Part shown: in pieces, positions 38,183 through 50,055 of the stretch
Layout: each line of letters opens with the position of its first letter
Position numbering within the stretch: the stretch's first letter is position 1
Source of the DNA: Chiridota heheva
Lineage: Eukaryota; Echinodermata; Holothuroidea; Apodida; Chiridotidae
Reading direction: 5' to 3'
Assembly (NCBI GenBank): GCA_020152595.1
Contig: JAIGNY010004520.1
Span: forward strand, 3,859,858-3,923,857
DNA: 64,000 bases
Position numbers and translations under genes: made by a program
The notes under the pieces: model-generated
Databases searched by the model: none
The model's input: the letters and a program-made list of their open reading frames with translations, nothing else
What the model was told of the DNA's origin: nothing

Positions 38183-39480
38183 TATAGACCTTTTCAAATC
38201 TGAATCGGCAATTTCCGGATAAGTTATTCAAATAATGTCACATGACCAAGATTTGCGTGTCCATAATGGACCAATCGTATACTGGAGGAATCTTATTGAC
38301 CAATAAAATACAGGAGGAATCTTGGCCGTCTGCACAATTCACACACGGTATGGGACCAAGCGTATGAAAAAATGTTTTCAAGAGCACATATCATACGTGC
38401 GTTATACATGAAGAACATATTGCTGCTTACATTTTTTTCCTCAAACCTGCACCTGATTGGTTGGGAAACAAAGGAAAATGTCTCCCAACATTTGATTGGT
38501 CGATGTACTGAAGAAATCACTTTCGGCTAAACTCGGTTTGAAAAGGTCTATAGACCTTTTCCAAAACGAGTTTAGCTGAATGCGATTCCTTTAGTACTTG
38601 GACCAATGGGGATTTTCCCTTTGTTACCCAACCAATCAGCTGCAGCTGCTGCATGAATATCTTCATGTATAATGCAAGTATATAAAGAGATTTCATTACG
38701 TGACTTTAGTCATCTGGAAGCCATTTTGCTGGGAAAGCATTGTTGCGTTTTACACGTCTTCACACAGCTCAGTCACATCACATGTACAACAAACATACTG
38801 CCTGGTAACCTATATACCAGTACCAGTTTAGCGAATTTTATTGTTTTTGTTCACGGCGGCGATTTTACTTCATGTTTTCCTAACGTTTTATGTATTCACA
38901 AGGTGTATGAAGAGTAACTTTTACGTGAACGCCATCTGATTGTTCATTAAACGCAGACAAAGCCTACATACCTGGCATAAAGTGCTCACTGCAAATCCTA
39001 GTGTGAACCGAAGGTTGAAAGACATTGCGTCGTACAGCAGAAACCCACTTAAAACGCTGATCAGGATCAGATGGAAATTAAGACAACATCTTTTTATTCT
39101 CCGGCACACGTCTATTAATGCAACCAATGGCACAGCAGGATTCCGGCATAATGATCTTATATAACAACATGCAAGTGTTTGTAAGTCTAAATAAGTGTAC
39201 AGCAGACAATCATTCTTGCCCGACAAAAGGGCGATGTAAACAAAGTCACGTGACCTAGTGACGTCAGCTAAAACACCCTAATATGAGCATTTAAAGCCAT
39301 TTTTCCATATCTTTGGTTCCATGCAGTGTGTGAATTGTGGAGACCACCAAGAATCTCCCAGTTTTTCATTGGTCGATAAGATTCCCCAGTATACCATTGA
39401 TAGACACATCAAGTTTGGCCATGTGTCATTACTTAAATTACTTTTCCAGAAATTGCCGATTTAGATTTGAAAGATCTATA
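38183..39480. mobile_element. Two inverted MITEs sharing one end: ~1.3-kb palindrome
   Basis: Element 1 (38,183-38,552) has inverted ends TATAGACCTTTTCAAA. Element 2 (38,549-39,480) starts with the same terminus and is an inverted copy of element 1, with about 560 bp of extra interior (38.7-39.3 kb). The centre AAAAGGTCTATAGACCTTTT is a perfect palindrome. Landmarks paired across the centre include CCCAACCAATCAG and AATCGGCAATTTC / GAAATTGCCGATT. The interior of element 2 has no ORF of note. Confidence 0.8.
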
Positions 39481-40285
39481 TTTCAAGTCAGGTACAGTAA
39501 ATCATGATTTATAGCAATTATATACATAACGAAATCAATGGATGCATTCGGTAAAAAGGCAGATTGCACTTTATAAGGCAACGATCAACGGGTAAACAAT
39601 AAAAGCACAAAGAAAAAAACAAGAAAAGCACAAAGGAAAATATTTGCATATAGGTTGTCAATGTTCATACCAAAACTATAGGCCTAATGAATAATCACGC
39701 AAAAATCGAAGTCTCTAAATTGTTATAGGTAGAACCCCAGAACAGTCAAATCTGGCCTGAATTTGGTATGTTGTGTTCAAAGTGCTTCATGCTACATGAC
39801 ATACCCTTTGGTCCATTTAATCATGTATTGCAAAAGCTGTCTGGATGACAGCAAGCTCGACTATACAAAGCTTAGATGAATGGTGAGTTTGTTGGGTACA
39901 GTATGCAGCAATGAGGCAGAGAAATTTGGATTATAAATCATTCTAACCTTGGAGGAAATACACCAAATGCAAATTGAAAATTCATGAAAATATTCCTTTA
40001 AAAGGTGCACAGAGCTGTAAACTTGCCAATTTCAACAAATTCTTTCATGGTCTTTGATGGACTTCCATGCATACTGTGAGATCACATTAGCTTCTAATCC
40101 ATCATAGACATACAGATTAATAATTGTTACTTGAAAACTAAAACAATATCAATGACTTTATATCAATATTTCTTCAAAAAAGTGGAAAAGATACTTTAAA
40201 ATTAAGCAGGCGGGAGCAGTAAAAGGATCAAACAAATTGATGACAAAAAAGTGCATATTGCAAGAAATGAAAAGGAGCAGTTTAC
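39481..40285. other. Intron sequence, no gene recognised
   Basis: AT-rich with no domain or repeat boundary. Confidence 0.4.
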
Positions 40286-40990
40286 CTGAGTTATAGGAAG
40301 ATTCATCATCTTTACCAGCTGAAGGTAAAATACTTTCAGTTTCCGAAGGACCATCATTAGGACTGGCATCTCCATTTGGTTCATCTAAATCTTTAGAGTT
40401 AGGATCATTTATAACCTCCCCAGAATCAAGTTTAGAATTTTTAACATCATCATTGGCTGTATTACCCCCAGTTTCGGGAGTTTTCGGGCTAAGCAAAGCA
40501 CCCGCAGGGTCAGAATCCTCAATTGTGGGATCTCCACTCGCAGGATTCGTCTTTACATCCTGAGGGTCATCTTCCCCATCCAAGGGGACAATTGGAGAGC
40601 CATGGGCATTCCCTCCACCTTCAAGTCTACTGTCGTAACCCTCAGGCATTGGAACAAGAGGATCAGCTGCATTGGCTTTGGGGTTATTTTCAACAACCAC
40701 AGCCCTATCCCCATCACCAGTAGGGGAACCCTCAGCAGGTGGCATATTGGGTGGATTGTCAGCTTCAGGGGAGAGTTTACCATCACCAGCAGGAGAGGAA
40801 TTAATGTCAGTATTAGTTGTACCATGGTCTTTGCCAGTTCCTTCTTCATTTGATGTCGCTCCTGCTTCAGTTAATTCTTTAGCATCATCTGTCACTTCGG
40901 GTGGCGGTGGGTTAGGTGAATCTGGATGAATTTGCTCTGCAGTTCCAGTATCAGTCTTCTTATCATTTACTGCAAGTAAATTTTGATTTT
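40286..40990 (-). CDS. TGN38-like protein, long acidic luminal exon
   Basis: A 705-nt exon with acceptor GTCTTCCAG|AAAATC and donor ACTCAG|GTAAAC, phase 1 at both ends. The phase-1 G from the preceding exon makes the joining codon GAA. It encodes about 235 residues of low-complexity acidic luminal sequence, rich in Pro, Asp, Glu, Gly, Ser and Asn, with no cysteine and few hydrophobic residues. Short phrases such as PNPPPPEVTDDAKEL and TETESILPSAGKDDES-like stretches are typical. Vertebrate TGN38/46 also have a long, fast-evolving, heavily O-glycosylated luminal repeat; here the repeats are not regular. The frame stays open across the whole exon while its neighbours are full of stops. Confidence 0.8.
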
Positions 40991-40999
40991 CTGGAAGAC

Positions 41000-42725
41000 A
41001 AAATGGTATTTCATGCATGAATAACTAAAATATCCAGAAATGAAAATTGTTAAAACAAAATTACCAATGGAATTTAAGTTCTAAAGCAAGAAAACTAGTC
41101 TTAAGTTGTGAACAAGATTTGCTGATTTCACCAAATTTGAGGATTCAATTTCTTAAAGAATTTAATTACTTTAAAAACTCAATGCAGCAGCAATATCAAG
41201 ATAAGATTGTGTGTTTCACCCTTATTTATTCTCCATACTAATATAAAAGAGCTACATGAATAAAAAGTTATAAGAGATTGAAATTTCTAAAATAAAGTTT
41301 GAATATTCACAAACACATGTAATAAATCTGGCAACGGTTTATGGGCAAGTAGACACAACATATATTTAAAGCAAAATGTTTTTAAAATGTAAAAAAAACC
41401 CAATAAAATCTCATGAAGACAAATCAAAAATGCAATATGCATCACAAAGCAATAGACATCCCTTTGCCACTAAACATTTGTCACACACACACACACACAC
41501 TTGTACAGACTGTCAAATGAGAACTACTGATTTTTACCATACAAACGTGGACCACAAGTGTAAATATTTATACTTGCAAACGAGGACCCACACCTGAGTT
41601 AACACCTTCTAACCGATGACATACTTCCAAACGTGGACCTACATTTAACAACAATGGCATTGGAGTGTCCTTATTTAAAAAGTGGACTACCTTTAAATTA
41701 ATCCATTATTAAAATAAAGACACCTTTTGATTTTTGAAGTACTGTGGTACCGTTAAAACAACAAAGGACATTCTCGTTTGGAGGGGTGTACTCATTCAGG
41801 TGGTGTTTTGTCAGGGAGGGGGTTCTCGTTTGATGGTATTTACAAATACACAAACACACAACTTACAAGCATTTCCCCTCCCAACCCCACACTCACTTTC
41901 CAATCTCCCTCAGAAGTATCCAGTTTCCACTTGTTCTCACCAATTCTTCCATCTCACATTTATAGTATCATGCCATCTAAGGACTCGTCCACCCACAATT
42001 CCTCCCTCTAAAATAAATCCCTCATCCTACCCTGGGATCAAAATCCTACACACCCGATCCCACACATGCCCATCCACCATTGCATAACAATGTTTTAGAT
42101 ACCACCTTTCACAGACCTTATTTGAAAGGGGATAAAAAATGTATCAATACCAGCTTTTTTCATTGTTACAGTGCACACAGGAATGTACAGTATGTTGTAA
42201 CACAATATTTAAATTCTATTTTTGTATCATTTACTGTATATAAATCTATTGCCTTTATAACTCTCATCAATTTCAATCCAGACAAGAAATTTAAAAACAA
42301 GGCATCACAAAAGAGACGGTCATTTCCAAATTTCTAAAACAGATCTGCTGAGATTACTTTTCAACCAAAATAGGTATTGCTACATGTCAATGAACCTTCA
42401 AACTGAATAACTTTGACTTGACGATCTTTTCAACATTTTCACTAAGCCAGGGCATTCCACTATTTTTGGTTGGCGTGTACCCATCTATCTAGAATTGCGG
42501 GTACTCGTGGCACCATAGGTACAAAAACTTGTGCTGTTACAACATGGCTCTATTACGTATCGATTTTCGTGGAGAAAAATATCGCGATATATTGCCATAT
42601 CGCGATACTTTTCAAGGAAACTGACTCATGACGCAAATTGGTAATATCACTATAAACGTTACTTTTTTATGATAAACACAAGAAAAAATATTTGCAGATC
42701 TAGCAGACGACATAATCACGTGACT
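41000..42725. other. Intron sequence with a (CA)n run
   Basis: A CA microsatellite lies at 41,482-41,500. Otherwise AT-rich, with no gene recognised. Confidence 0.5.
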
Positions 42726-42730
42726 ATTAT

Positions 42731-42828
42731 GTTCATCATGCGTTGCATCATGCGTTGCATCATGCGTTGCATCATGCGTTGCATCATGCGTTGCATCATG
42801 CGTTGCATCATGCGTCGCATCATGCACA
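42731..42828. repeat. 12-bp minisatellite, about eight copies
   Basis: The unit is GCATCATGCGTT, nearly perfect, with one C/T change in the last copies. The period is a multiple of three, so it reads as a short open peptide repeat in both strands without evidence of coding. Confidence 0.95.
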
Positions 42829-42829
42829 T

Positions 42830-43531
42830 ATTTGGTAATTCAGTCAACGTGACCATGAATCATCCAAGTAATAGCCTGAGAGGCATGTTCTGGGCCAATT
42901 TTTTGTTCTTTTTGCCAACTTACATCGGAATGTGCCATTGCAGGGTGACGGAGCACAATTTCTAATCAGTTTTTTTGTTTCACAATATCATTGCAAGTTT
43001 TTAATGGTCTAAACTTGACTTTTAGATTTAATATCGTAACGTTGGAATTGAAACATACGAAGTAGTCTAGCCTACATGTAGTTGCGCGAAAATTTCTTAA
43101 TTGAAAAATAGTTTTTGGTATCACTATATGTCGCGAGAGGCACATTTCATGTTGTGGGAAAAGAGATATCGCGATAATCAACAAGTCATGACAGCACTAA
43201 CAAAAACAAAGTCTAAGTGTTGAATAATTTCTTTTGAGTTGGATCGTGTACAGCATATAACATCAAAAAATACTCATATGAAAAAAAAGCCATCTGGAAA
43301 TATCAAAAATAATGATATTTAAGAGTAAGAAAACAGAACAAAATTTAAGACCCAATATCCATCCAGTATTTGTTGGGTTCCTTCAAGAATTGTGACAGAC
43401 ATAGGATATAGCAAAGTTGACACTGCATATCTAACTATACCGAACAAAATAGAACGATTTTTAACACATAACATCATACATTTGTGAATTAAAAAATACT
43501 TGAAAAATGTTACTGCTGAAAAAGTACTTAC
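42830..43531. other. Intron sequence, no gene recognised
   Basis: AT-rich spacer below exon 2 of the TGN-like gene. Confidence 0.4.
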
Positions 43532-43717
43532 CTTGATAATGCTGAAGTAAAAATGCAAAGTCATTGCAGAATAACGGACTGGCAGCGCACATTGCATTGC
43601 ACTGTTCAGTATTCATTATAGGTTTAGTGTCTGAATTCACAAAGTTTGTAGATAAAAACTTGCAGGAACTTGCAGGATCTTTTAAAAATGATTTGTACTG
43701 AGCTGAATCTACAAATC
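43532..43717 (-). CDS. TGN38-like protein, second exon (Cys-rich luminal)
   Basis: A 186-nt exon ending CATTATCAAG|GTAAGT, an excellent donor in phase 1. Entered in phase 1 it encodes GFVDSAQYKSFLKDPASS and on to EQCNAMCAASPLFCNDF, carrying four cysteines. Together with two cysteines in exon 1 this makes a six-Cys luminal segment, probably disulfide-bonded. I do not know such a segment from mammalian TGN38. The acceptor is AAACCCAG|GATTTG, giving a first intron of only 71 bp. This junction is inferred from the frame change between the two exons. Confidence 0.65.
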
Positions 43718-43788
43718 CTGGGTTTTACAAGAGTAAAAGCCATTGACAAGAGTATAATAATAAAGACAAATGTACTGCATCAGCAGAC

Positions 43789-44077
43789 CATGCGGATTAT
43801 TATTGCCGGTAACTTGAGATAAACAAAATTGATCAAACGCTGATTCTTCCAAGACATTTGCATCTAATACACTCCTCGTGAAAATATTCGGCGACGGTAG
43901 TGCACACTTTTTCAAGTATTCAAAAGTTTTGGTGTAACTGTCTGGACCAAAAAAAATTGCATAATCAGGAACCTCTGCAGAGCTTTTATCATCTTCAGCG
44001 TTGATCTGACTGTGAATGCCAGTGAAAGAAGTTATCAAAAAAACAGTTATAAACAGAAATACTCTCTTGGATCCCAT
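43789..44077 (-). CDS. TGN38-like protein, first coding exon with signal peptide
   Basis: It starts at ATG 44,077-44,075. Residues 1-23 form a clear signal peptide (MGSKRVFLFITVFLITSF then TGIHSQ), with probable cleavage near Ser/Gln 23-24. A luminal part with KKCALPSPN and FDQFCLSQ follows. The exon is proposed to end at CATG|GTCTGC (phase 1), because the downstream homologous frame requires it. If the 71-bp intron is not real, the open frame runs on to a stop at about 43,709. No TATA box is evident just upstream. The signal peptide agrees with the type I topology predicted from the membrane exon. Confidence 0.7.
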
Positions 44078-44711
44078 TGTAAAGTGATTTTTTAAATCTT
44101 CGCCGGAATAACTGCACGCTAGTTCAAGTCTAAGATTATGAATTCAGGGTCGGAGGTCAGCTTTTATTTCATCAGCCCAGATCTTGACTTAATCCATTCT
44201 GTATGTGGAAGAAAATTGAACAAAAGGATATGAAAACCGAAAAAAAAACAGAAATGTGAAAAAGTGGTCAATATAATAACTGCCCCACCACGAAATCTGG
44301 TCTTCCCAACACAGTGAATAAACATGAAAGTGAGCGGCAGAAAAAATTAAAAAGGTAATCATGTGCTGATGTCAACAAGTTCATACCACTTCATTATACA
44401 GTATATGAACTTTGTACAGTATCCAAGGATTAGATCAGTGGTCAGGGATCGACAAATCAACCAAACATCAACTTGCCTACCAGGCAGGAGTATCTAAATT
44501 TGTGGTTGTCCTGTAAACAAGGCGACCTGTGGAAATTTATCCATCTGGGTAGGTAAAGTACTGTACAGTAAGACTTATGGTTGTCCCAGGCAACTGGATA
44601 TCAATGATATGTTGAACATTGTCACTCACGTTCTCTCATAAAAAAGGAGTGCATTTCTATAAATAAGCACTCTGGTATGAAAGTCATTTTAATAAAATAA
44701 TTAAAATTGAA
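44078..44711. other. Presumed promoter/5' flank of the TGN38-like gene
   Basis: No TATA box, CpG-rich island or other core promoter element is obvious. The part 44,447-44,690 is a diverged copy of the repeat found at 45,150-45,440 and 49,478-49,760 (TATCTAAATTTGTGGTTGTC, AAGTA..AAGACTT.TGGTTG). Confidence 0.45.
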
Positions 44712-45098
44712 ATGTTTGTTCGTTTGTTTGTTTGATGAGGGCTTAACAGTACCACGACAACGAGGGTCAAATTGTGCCTGAGAGGTTAGATCATTCCAGT
44801 GGTAGGAAGAAAAGGAAACAGGGGGAGATTTCAAAAACTAAAGGTCAGAAAGCTGTGATCGAAAGGGGCATGGTTTAAACAGAAACAAAGTAGAGAGGGG
44901 GTGGAAGAGGAGAATTAAATATGGTTGTGGAGGGAAGCATGATGAAGGAAGGAGATCATTATATCCGGAGGATTTTTCTGGAAGAACTCAGCAATTGAGT
45001 TGTAAGGAGCGCGAGAAGCTCTGGGAAGGTTGTACAGGGGGCAAGCAAGGAGAACGTGATGGATTGTGAGGATGCAGTGGCAATTGTTGCAGAGAGAA
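44712..45098 (-). mobile_element. 5'-truncated I-type LINE (copy A)
   Basis: GTTTGTTTGTTTGATGAGGG tail, 3' UTR and the terminal CNNCHC.LT..HVLLACPLYN segment of ORF2. It stops at GTTGCAGAGAGAATT, the same breakpoint as the copy at 49,029, as expected for a duplicated insertion. Confidence 0.85.
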
Positions 45099-45725
45099 TT
45101 TAAATGCATTTTACTTTATGATATGGAATATGGAGTACACACAACTAAAATTTTGACAAATCAACAAAAAATCAATTTGCCTGCCATACAGGCAGGAATA
45201 TCTAAATTTGTGGTTGTCTTGAAAGTAAACAAGGTTGCCCCGTGGAAATTCTTTTAACATGTACGTATATTGTGCAATGCAAATTTTGCTGAAAACTAAT
45301 CTATCCATCCGGGCAGGTCAAGTAAGACTTTTGGTTGTCCCGAGCAACTGGATGTATGATTTGTTGAATACTTATCACTCATGCTCTCTCATACAAAGAG
45401 TACATTTCCATATGTGAGCACTTTAAGTCATTTAAAATACTTTGATATGATATGGAATATAAAGTATGATATGGAATATGGAGTACACACCACTAAAAGT
45501 TTTGAGCTTGGGTATGAATAGTTTCTATGAATAATTTGACCCCAAAAAATGGGAATTTAAGAAAAAGTGGAAAAACATCATGATATTTGATATGGTATAC
45601 TGTAGTACAGTACTTCAGTAAAATCATGCTAAGAATTCAAAAAATCACCGTACAAAAGAAACAAATTCAAAATAAAGTGTTTACATACACCATGTTGTAT
45701 AGGTTACATATTAATGTCAGATCTT

Positions 45726-45895
45726 GGTTTGATTTGTTGATGTTTAACGCCACCACGAAAGTCAGAGTCAAATGTGCCAAGATGGTGATAAAACCAAGGT
45801 GCTTGAGTTAGAACAGAGAGCAAAGGAAGGTGGGATAGAATAGAGGGAAGTGGGGAGGGATGGGGGAAGGTGGATAAAGGAAAGGAGTTAGGGTA
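45726..45895 (-). mobile_element. 3' end of a related LINE family (copy A)
   Basis: GTTTAACGCCACCACGAAAG and GTCAAATGTGCC parallel the main family's TTAACGGCACCACGACAACG and GTCAAATTGTGCC, but the rest is different. It is therefore a sister family in the same orientation. The counterpart in copy B is at 50,056-50,245. Confidence 0.55.
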
Positions 45896-45934
45896 ATCAA
45901 ATCTTGTTCATACTTGTAACATCCAAGCTTTGAT

Positions 45935-46292
45935 ATTATTATTCTTCATACTCAAACTCCTTCGTTCTGAATCTCTTGATTTAGAGTATGAACGATTAAA
46001 ATGGATAAATTCTTGGTTAATTGACAGATCACAAAGATTTGTTGTTAATGGTGAAGCATCTCCATGAGAGAAAGTTACAAGTGGTGTTCCTCAGGGTTCT
46101 GTATTGGGTTCACTTCTTTTCTTAATCTTCATTAATAATAATGATGTTTTCCTTGGCTCCAGGATTTGTAGCTTTGCTGATGACACTAAGCTGTACAGGA
46201 TTGTCAATGATGCTAGGGATGCTTCACTTTTGCAAAGTGATCTGGATAGTTCCTAGGTCCCAAATGTGGCAGATGTCATTCAATGTTGATAA
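45935..46292 (+). pseudogene. CR1-like LINE reverse transcriptase relic (copy A)
   Basis: The plus-strand frame reads [38 protein letters not shown] and ICSFADDTKLYRIVND, followed by WQMSFNVDKC. FADDTKLY is the catalytic box wording of CR1/L2/Rex-type LINEs. Stop codons interrupt it. The copy continues after the inserted fragment as CTVIHFGQSKFG near 46,680, and after the TIR element only beyond copy B, at 56,393. Confidence 0.75.
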
Positions 46293-46674
46293 ATGCAGCA
46301 AAGTTCAAGTGTTCAAATGCATGAGAAGCATTTTGAACATCAGATGGCCATATGTTGTTTCAAATGATGAATTATTGAGATTTACTAAGAGAATTAGCAA
46401 CAAAGTCAAAATGAGAAGATGGAGGTGCATTGTGCATGTATTACGAATGAAAGGACAGCCACTACATGACAGCATTGACATGAAAGCTAAAAGGGAAAAG
46501 GAAAGTAAGATGCCAAAGAACGACATGGAGAAGAACGGTAGTGAAGGAAAGAGAAGAGCTAGGGTGGAATTCTTGGAATGAAGCCAGACACGTTGCCAAA
46601 GACAGGATACATTGGAGAGAGTACACTGGAGCCATATGGGACGCATGGCCTAAAGAGGACAGTGAGTGAATGAA
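46293..46674 (+). mobile_element. RTE-like LINE 3' fragment nested in the CR1 relic (copy A)
   Basis: Encodes VSNDELLRFTKRISNKVK, MRRWRCIVHVLRMKGQPLH and a C-terminal W-rich end, wording typical of RTE/BovB-like C termini. The tail is TGAATGAATGAA. AAATGCA..AGT at both edges (about 46,291 and 46,678) suggests a target duplication. The open frame to 46,581 is chimeric, not a gene. Confidence 0.65.
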
Positions 46675-46959
46675 TGAAATGCACAGTTATTCATTTTGGT
46701 CAAAGTAAATTTGGATTAAATTTTCACGGTTTTGGCTCTTCTTAAAACTGGCGGTTTCTATAACAACCTCCGGTTTAAACCTACAAACCAAGTATTTTCA
46801 AACTTTTTGTAAACAAAACTCAGAAAGCAACAAAGTGCATTAACCCTACCCATACTGCTATTGTTCTATCACTTTTTCATTATTGCAAGTACAGTATGTT
46901 ATGTAAATAATGCTGAAAATCAGAACGGAGGACTTGGTGAATAAACTACACTTACAAAC

Positions 46960-47345
46960 TTGTTGTTAGAGTGTAGCGTGATTTTATTAATCCATTTTGA
47001 TTAATAAACTTGTATGTTGTTAGAGTGTAGCGTGATTTTATTAATCCATTTTGATTTATAAACTTATATGTTGTTAGTGTGTAGTGTGATTGTATCAATA
47101 GAGTGTAGCGTGATTTTATTAATCCATTTTGATTAATAAACTTGTACGTTGTTAGTGTGTAGCGTGATTTTATTAATCCATTTTGATTAATAAACTTGTA
47201 TGTTGTTAGTGTGTAGCGTGATTTTATTAATCCATTTTGATTAATAAACTTGTATATTGTTAGTGTGTATCATGATTTAAGCATCCATTTTGATTAATAA
47301 ACTTATATGTTGTTAGCGTGTAAAGTGATTTTATTACTCCATTTT
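46960..47345. repeat. 54-bp minisatellite (copy A), about six copies
   Basis: The unit is near TTGTTAGTGTGTAGCGTGAT followed by TTTATTAATCCATTTTGATT and AATAAACTTGTATG. One unit is shortened around 47,085. The copy-B array is at 53,885-54,305. Confidence 0.9.
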
Positions 47346-47582
47346 GCCCTCAAATATGCCAATTTTGACTCCAGTCTATGTCTGAAGGCATAAACCAACT
47401 CCAACTGTAGTATGCGGTGGGAAAAATCCCCTTGCTAATTGCAACACAACAATAATTTGATTACATAAATCAGTAACATAATTGAAGCAAAGAGAAAAGA
47501 AAATGCCCGCTAATTAGCATGAACAGTATTGCCCCACTCCCCACCAAATCCATATTTCCTTCATCAAAATTAAAGTTAAAAG

Positions 47583-47670
47583 TTTGTTTGTTTGTTTGAT
47601 GAGGGCTTAACGGCACCACGACAACGAGGGTCAAATTGTGCCTGAGAGGTCAGATTATTCTAGAGGTAGG
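47583..47670 (-). mobile_element. Very short I-type LINE 3' end (copy A)
   Basis: About 85 bp: GTTTG tail, TTAACGGCACCACGACAACG and the GAGAGGTCAGAT block only. Counterpart at 54,541-54,630. Confidence 0.8.
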
Positions 47671-49028
47671 AGCTGTACTTTCAGCAATATTAATTTGACT
47701 CATGGTTTGATATCAATCCAAATTACTTTGTATTCTGTAAACCCACTTTGTGGTCTTTTGTTTCGGAAGGTTTTTGATCATGGCAGAATTCAGTCGTGCA
47801 ATACACTTTAAGCTATCAACTTTGAAAATAAAAAAATAAAATTTGGTTCAACATTGTGTTTCAAACATTTAGCAGTGATAAACAATATTTTCATTGTCAT
47901 TCAGTAATCATGTTTAATGAAAAATAAATGTGTATCTGAACATTCTTTTTCTGGATGCATTTATAGAACAATGTATAGAAACAATATCATTCATATACTG
48001 TATGTATGTTAATAAGCTATTACCTAGAGCATCCACAAAGAATTTATATAAACCAGCTACACTTCGAACTAATGATATCATTTTTAGTGAGTCCCCAAAC
48101 CAAGCAATAAACATATGAAACGTCCAATATACACAACACGTGACAGCGATGGAAGTTTGCATTGCTAGCACTTACAGTAATATGCAATGAATGGCAGAGC
48201 GTTTCCAAAGCTGAAAGTTACAGTAAATGGGGTTGAAATGTATATTTCTTTTCATATTTGAACAGTTTTGACTGGGTTCAGTGTTTAGAAATATATTTTT
48301 CACATGTACATGTCACGGGGGCATGGAATTCAAATTATTCAGAAAATTAAGTCATTTTTTCTTGACGATCATTTTTTCTTGACGATCATATCATGAATAA
48401 TTATCATACAAAGTGACAAAAAACAAGTGGATATTTCATTTCTGTTGGACATCAATATACCGTAGTGATTTTTCCCTTCCTCGTTAATTATCATTATCTT
48501 ACGATTTTTAGCGACGGTTTTTTCCAGCAGAAAATTGCAATTCTCCCACTCCAAAAACCTTAAAAATAAAAACAAAAAACTTAAAAACAAGTTTGATCTT
48601 TATCCTAGTTACCAGGGTGGCACTTGATTTAAGGAGCTGTTGACAGGTCCCTGCTTAAATTAAGAACCTTACCAAGTTGAATGGAACTAACACACTGTAG
48701 TGCTTAACTATAATCATGGAGGTACATGTACAGTTGAAATGACTGTCTAGGTTTCGTAAGTGCATAAATTTCAATCATTTTTGTGTTTTTATGTTTGATT
48801 ATCTTCTTGGTATCAATTAATTTGTATTTGTGACATTGTAAACCTTAACCAAAAGCATTTCGTTCACAAAAGTGATTAAATAATGTTTTTACATTACCGA
48901 TACCCAAATGTAGTAAATGTTTCAGTCTTTGTGTGTACAGTATATGGTATTTTAATACTCATTCATAAAATCTGAAGAACAGTGCCAGTTCTCATTGGAT
49001 AAATAAATGAGAGGGTGTGTTTTAGACC

Positions 49029-49425
49029 TCGTTTGTTTGTTTGTTTGATGAGGTCTTACAGCACCACGACAACGAGGGTCAAATTGTGCCTGAGAGGTCA
49101 GATCATTTTAGAGGTAGGAAGAAAAGAAAACAGGGAGAGAATGAGAGAAATTTAAGAACAAAAGTCAGAAAGCTGTGATCGAGAGAGGAGGTGCATAGGT
49201 GAAACAAAACAAAGTAGGGAGGGGGTGGAAGAGGAGAATTAAATATGGTTGTGGAGGGAAGCATGATGAAGAAAGGAGATCATTATATCCAGAGGATTTT
49301 TCTGGAAGAACTCAGCAATTGAGTTGTAAGGAGCGCGAGAAGCTCTGGGAAGGTTGTACAGGGGGCAAGCAAGGAGAACGTGATGGATTGTGAGGATGCA
49401 GTGGCAATTGTTGCAGAGAGAATTT
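49029..49425 (-). mobile_element. 5'-truncated I-type LINE (copy B)
   Basis: Same truncation point as 44,712-45,098. It sits exactly at the junction between the two duplication copies. Confidence 0.85.
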
Positions 49426-50055
49426 AAATGCATTTTACTTTATGATATGAAATATGAAGTACACACAACTAAAATTTCGACAAATCAACAAAAAATTAAT
49501 TTGCCTGCCATGCAGGTAGGATTTAATATCTAAATTTGTGGTTGTCTTGAAAGTAAACAAGGTTGCCCCATGGAGATTCTTTTAACATGTACATATATTG
49601 TGCCATGCAAATTTTGCTGAAAACTAATTTATCCATCCGGGCAGGTCAAGAAAGACTTTTGGTTGTCCCGAGCAGCTGGATGTATGATTTCTTGAATACT
49701 TATCACTCATGCTCTCTCATACAAAGAGTACATTTCCATATGTGAGCACTTTAAGTCATTTAAAATACTTTGATATGATATGAAATATAAAGTATGATAT
49801 GGAATATGGAGTACACACCACTAAAAGTTTTGAGCTTGGGTATGAATAGTTTCTATGAATAATTTGACCCCAAAAAATGGGAATTTAAGAAAAATTGGAA
49901 AAACATCATGATATTTGATATGGTATACTGTAGTACAGTACTTCAGTAAAATCATGCTAAGAATTAAAAAAATCACCGTACAAAAGAAACAAATTCAAAA
50001 TAAAGTGTTTACATACACCATGTTGTATAGGTTACATATTAATGTCAGATCTTGG

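Larger units (their letters stand above)
44717..49012. repeat. Segmental duplication, copy A (~4.3 kb)
   Basis: Runs parallel to 49,029-55,988 with the same order of parts: truncated LINE, TATCTAAATTTGTGGTTGTC block, related LINE 3' end, CR1-like RT relic, RTE-like fragment, start of a TIR element, 54-bp minisatellite, short LINE tail and AT-rich filler. Copy A lacks the LINE present in copy B at 50,465-53,041. It ends at GAGAGGGTGTG, directly before the LINE that begins copy B. Confidence 0.9.
46716..49012. mobile_element. Left part of a TIR element, 8-bp TSD type (copy A)
   Basis: Starts with ATTTTCACGGTTTTGG inside the CR1 relic, right after AATTTGGA. The right end is lost at the duplication breakpoint; the complete element is in copy B (53,646-56,392). 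The interior carries the minisatellite and LINE tail described separately. No transposase is seen. Confidence 0.6.

Noticed and set aside
42612-42827. ATHD repeat peptide on the minus strand
   Set aside because: 12-bp minisatellite in an intron, open in several frames, with no splice or start context.
46141-46581. 146-codon open frame as a gene
   Set aside because: It joins a CR1 relic and an RTE-like fragment across an insertion, so it is a chimera of dead elements.
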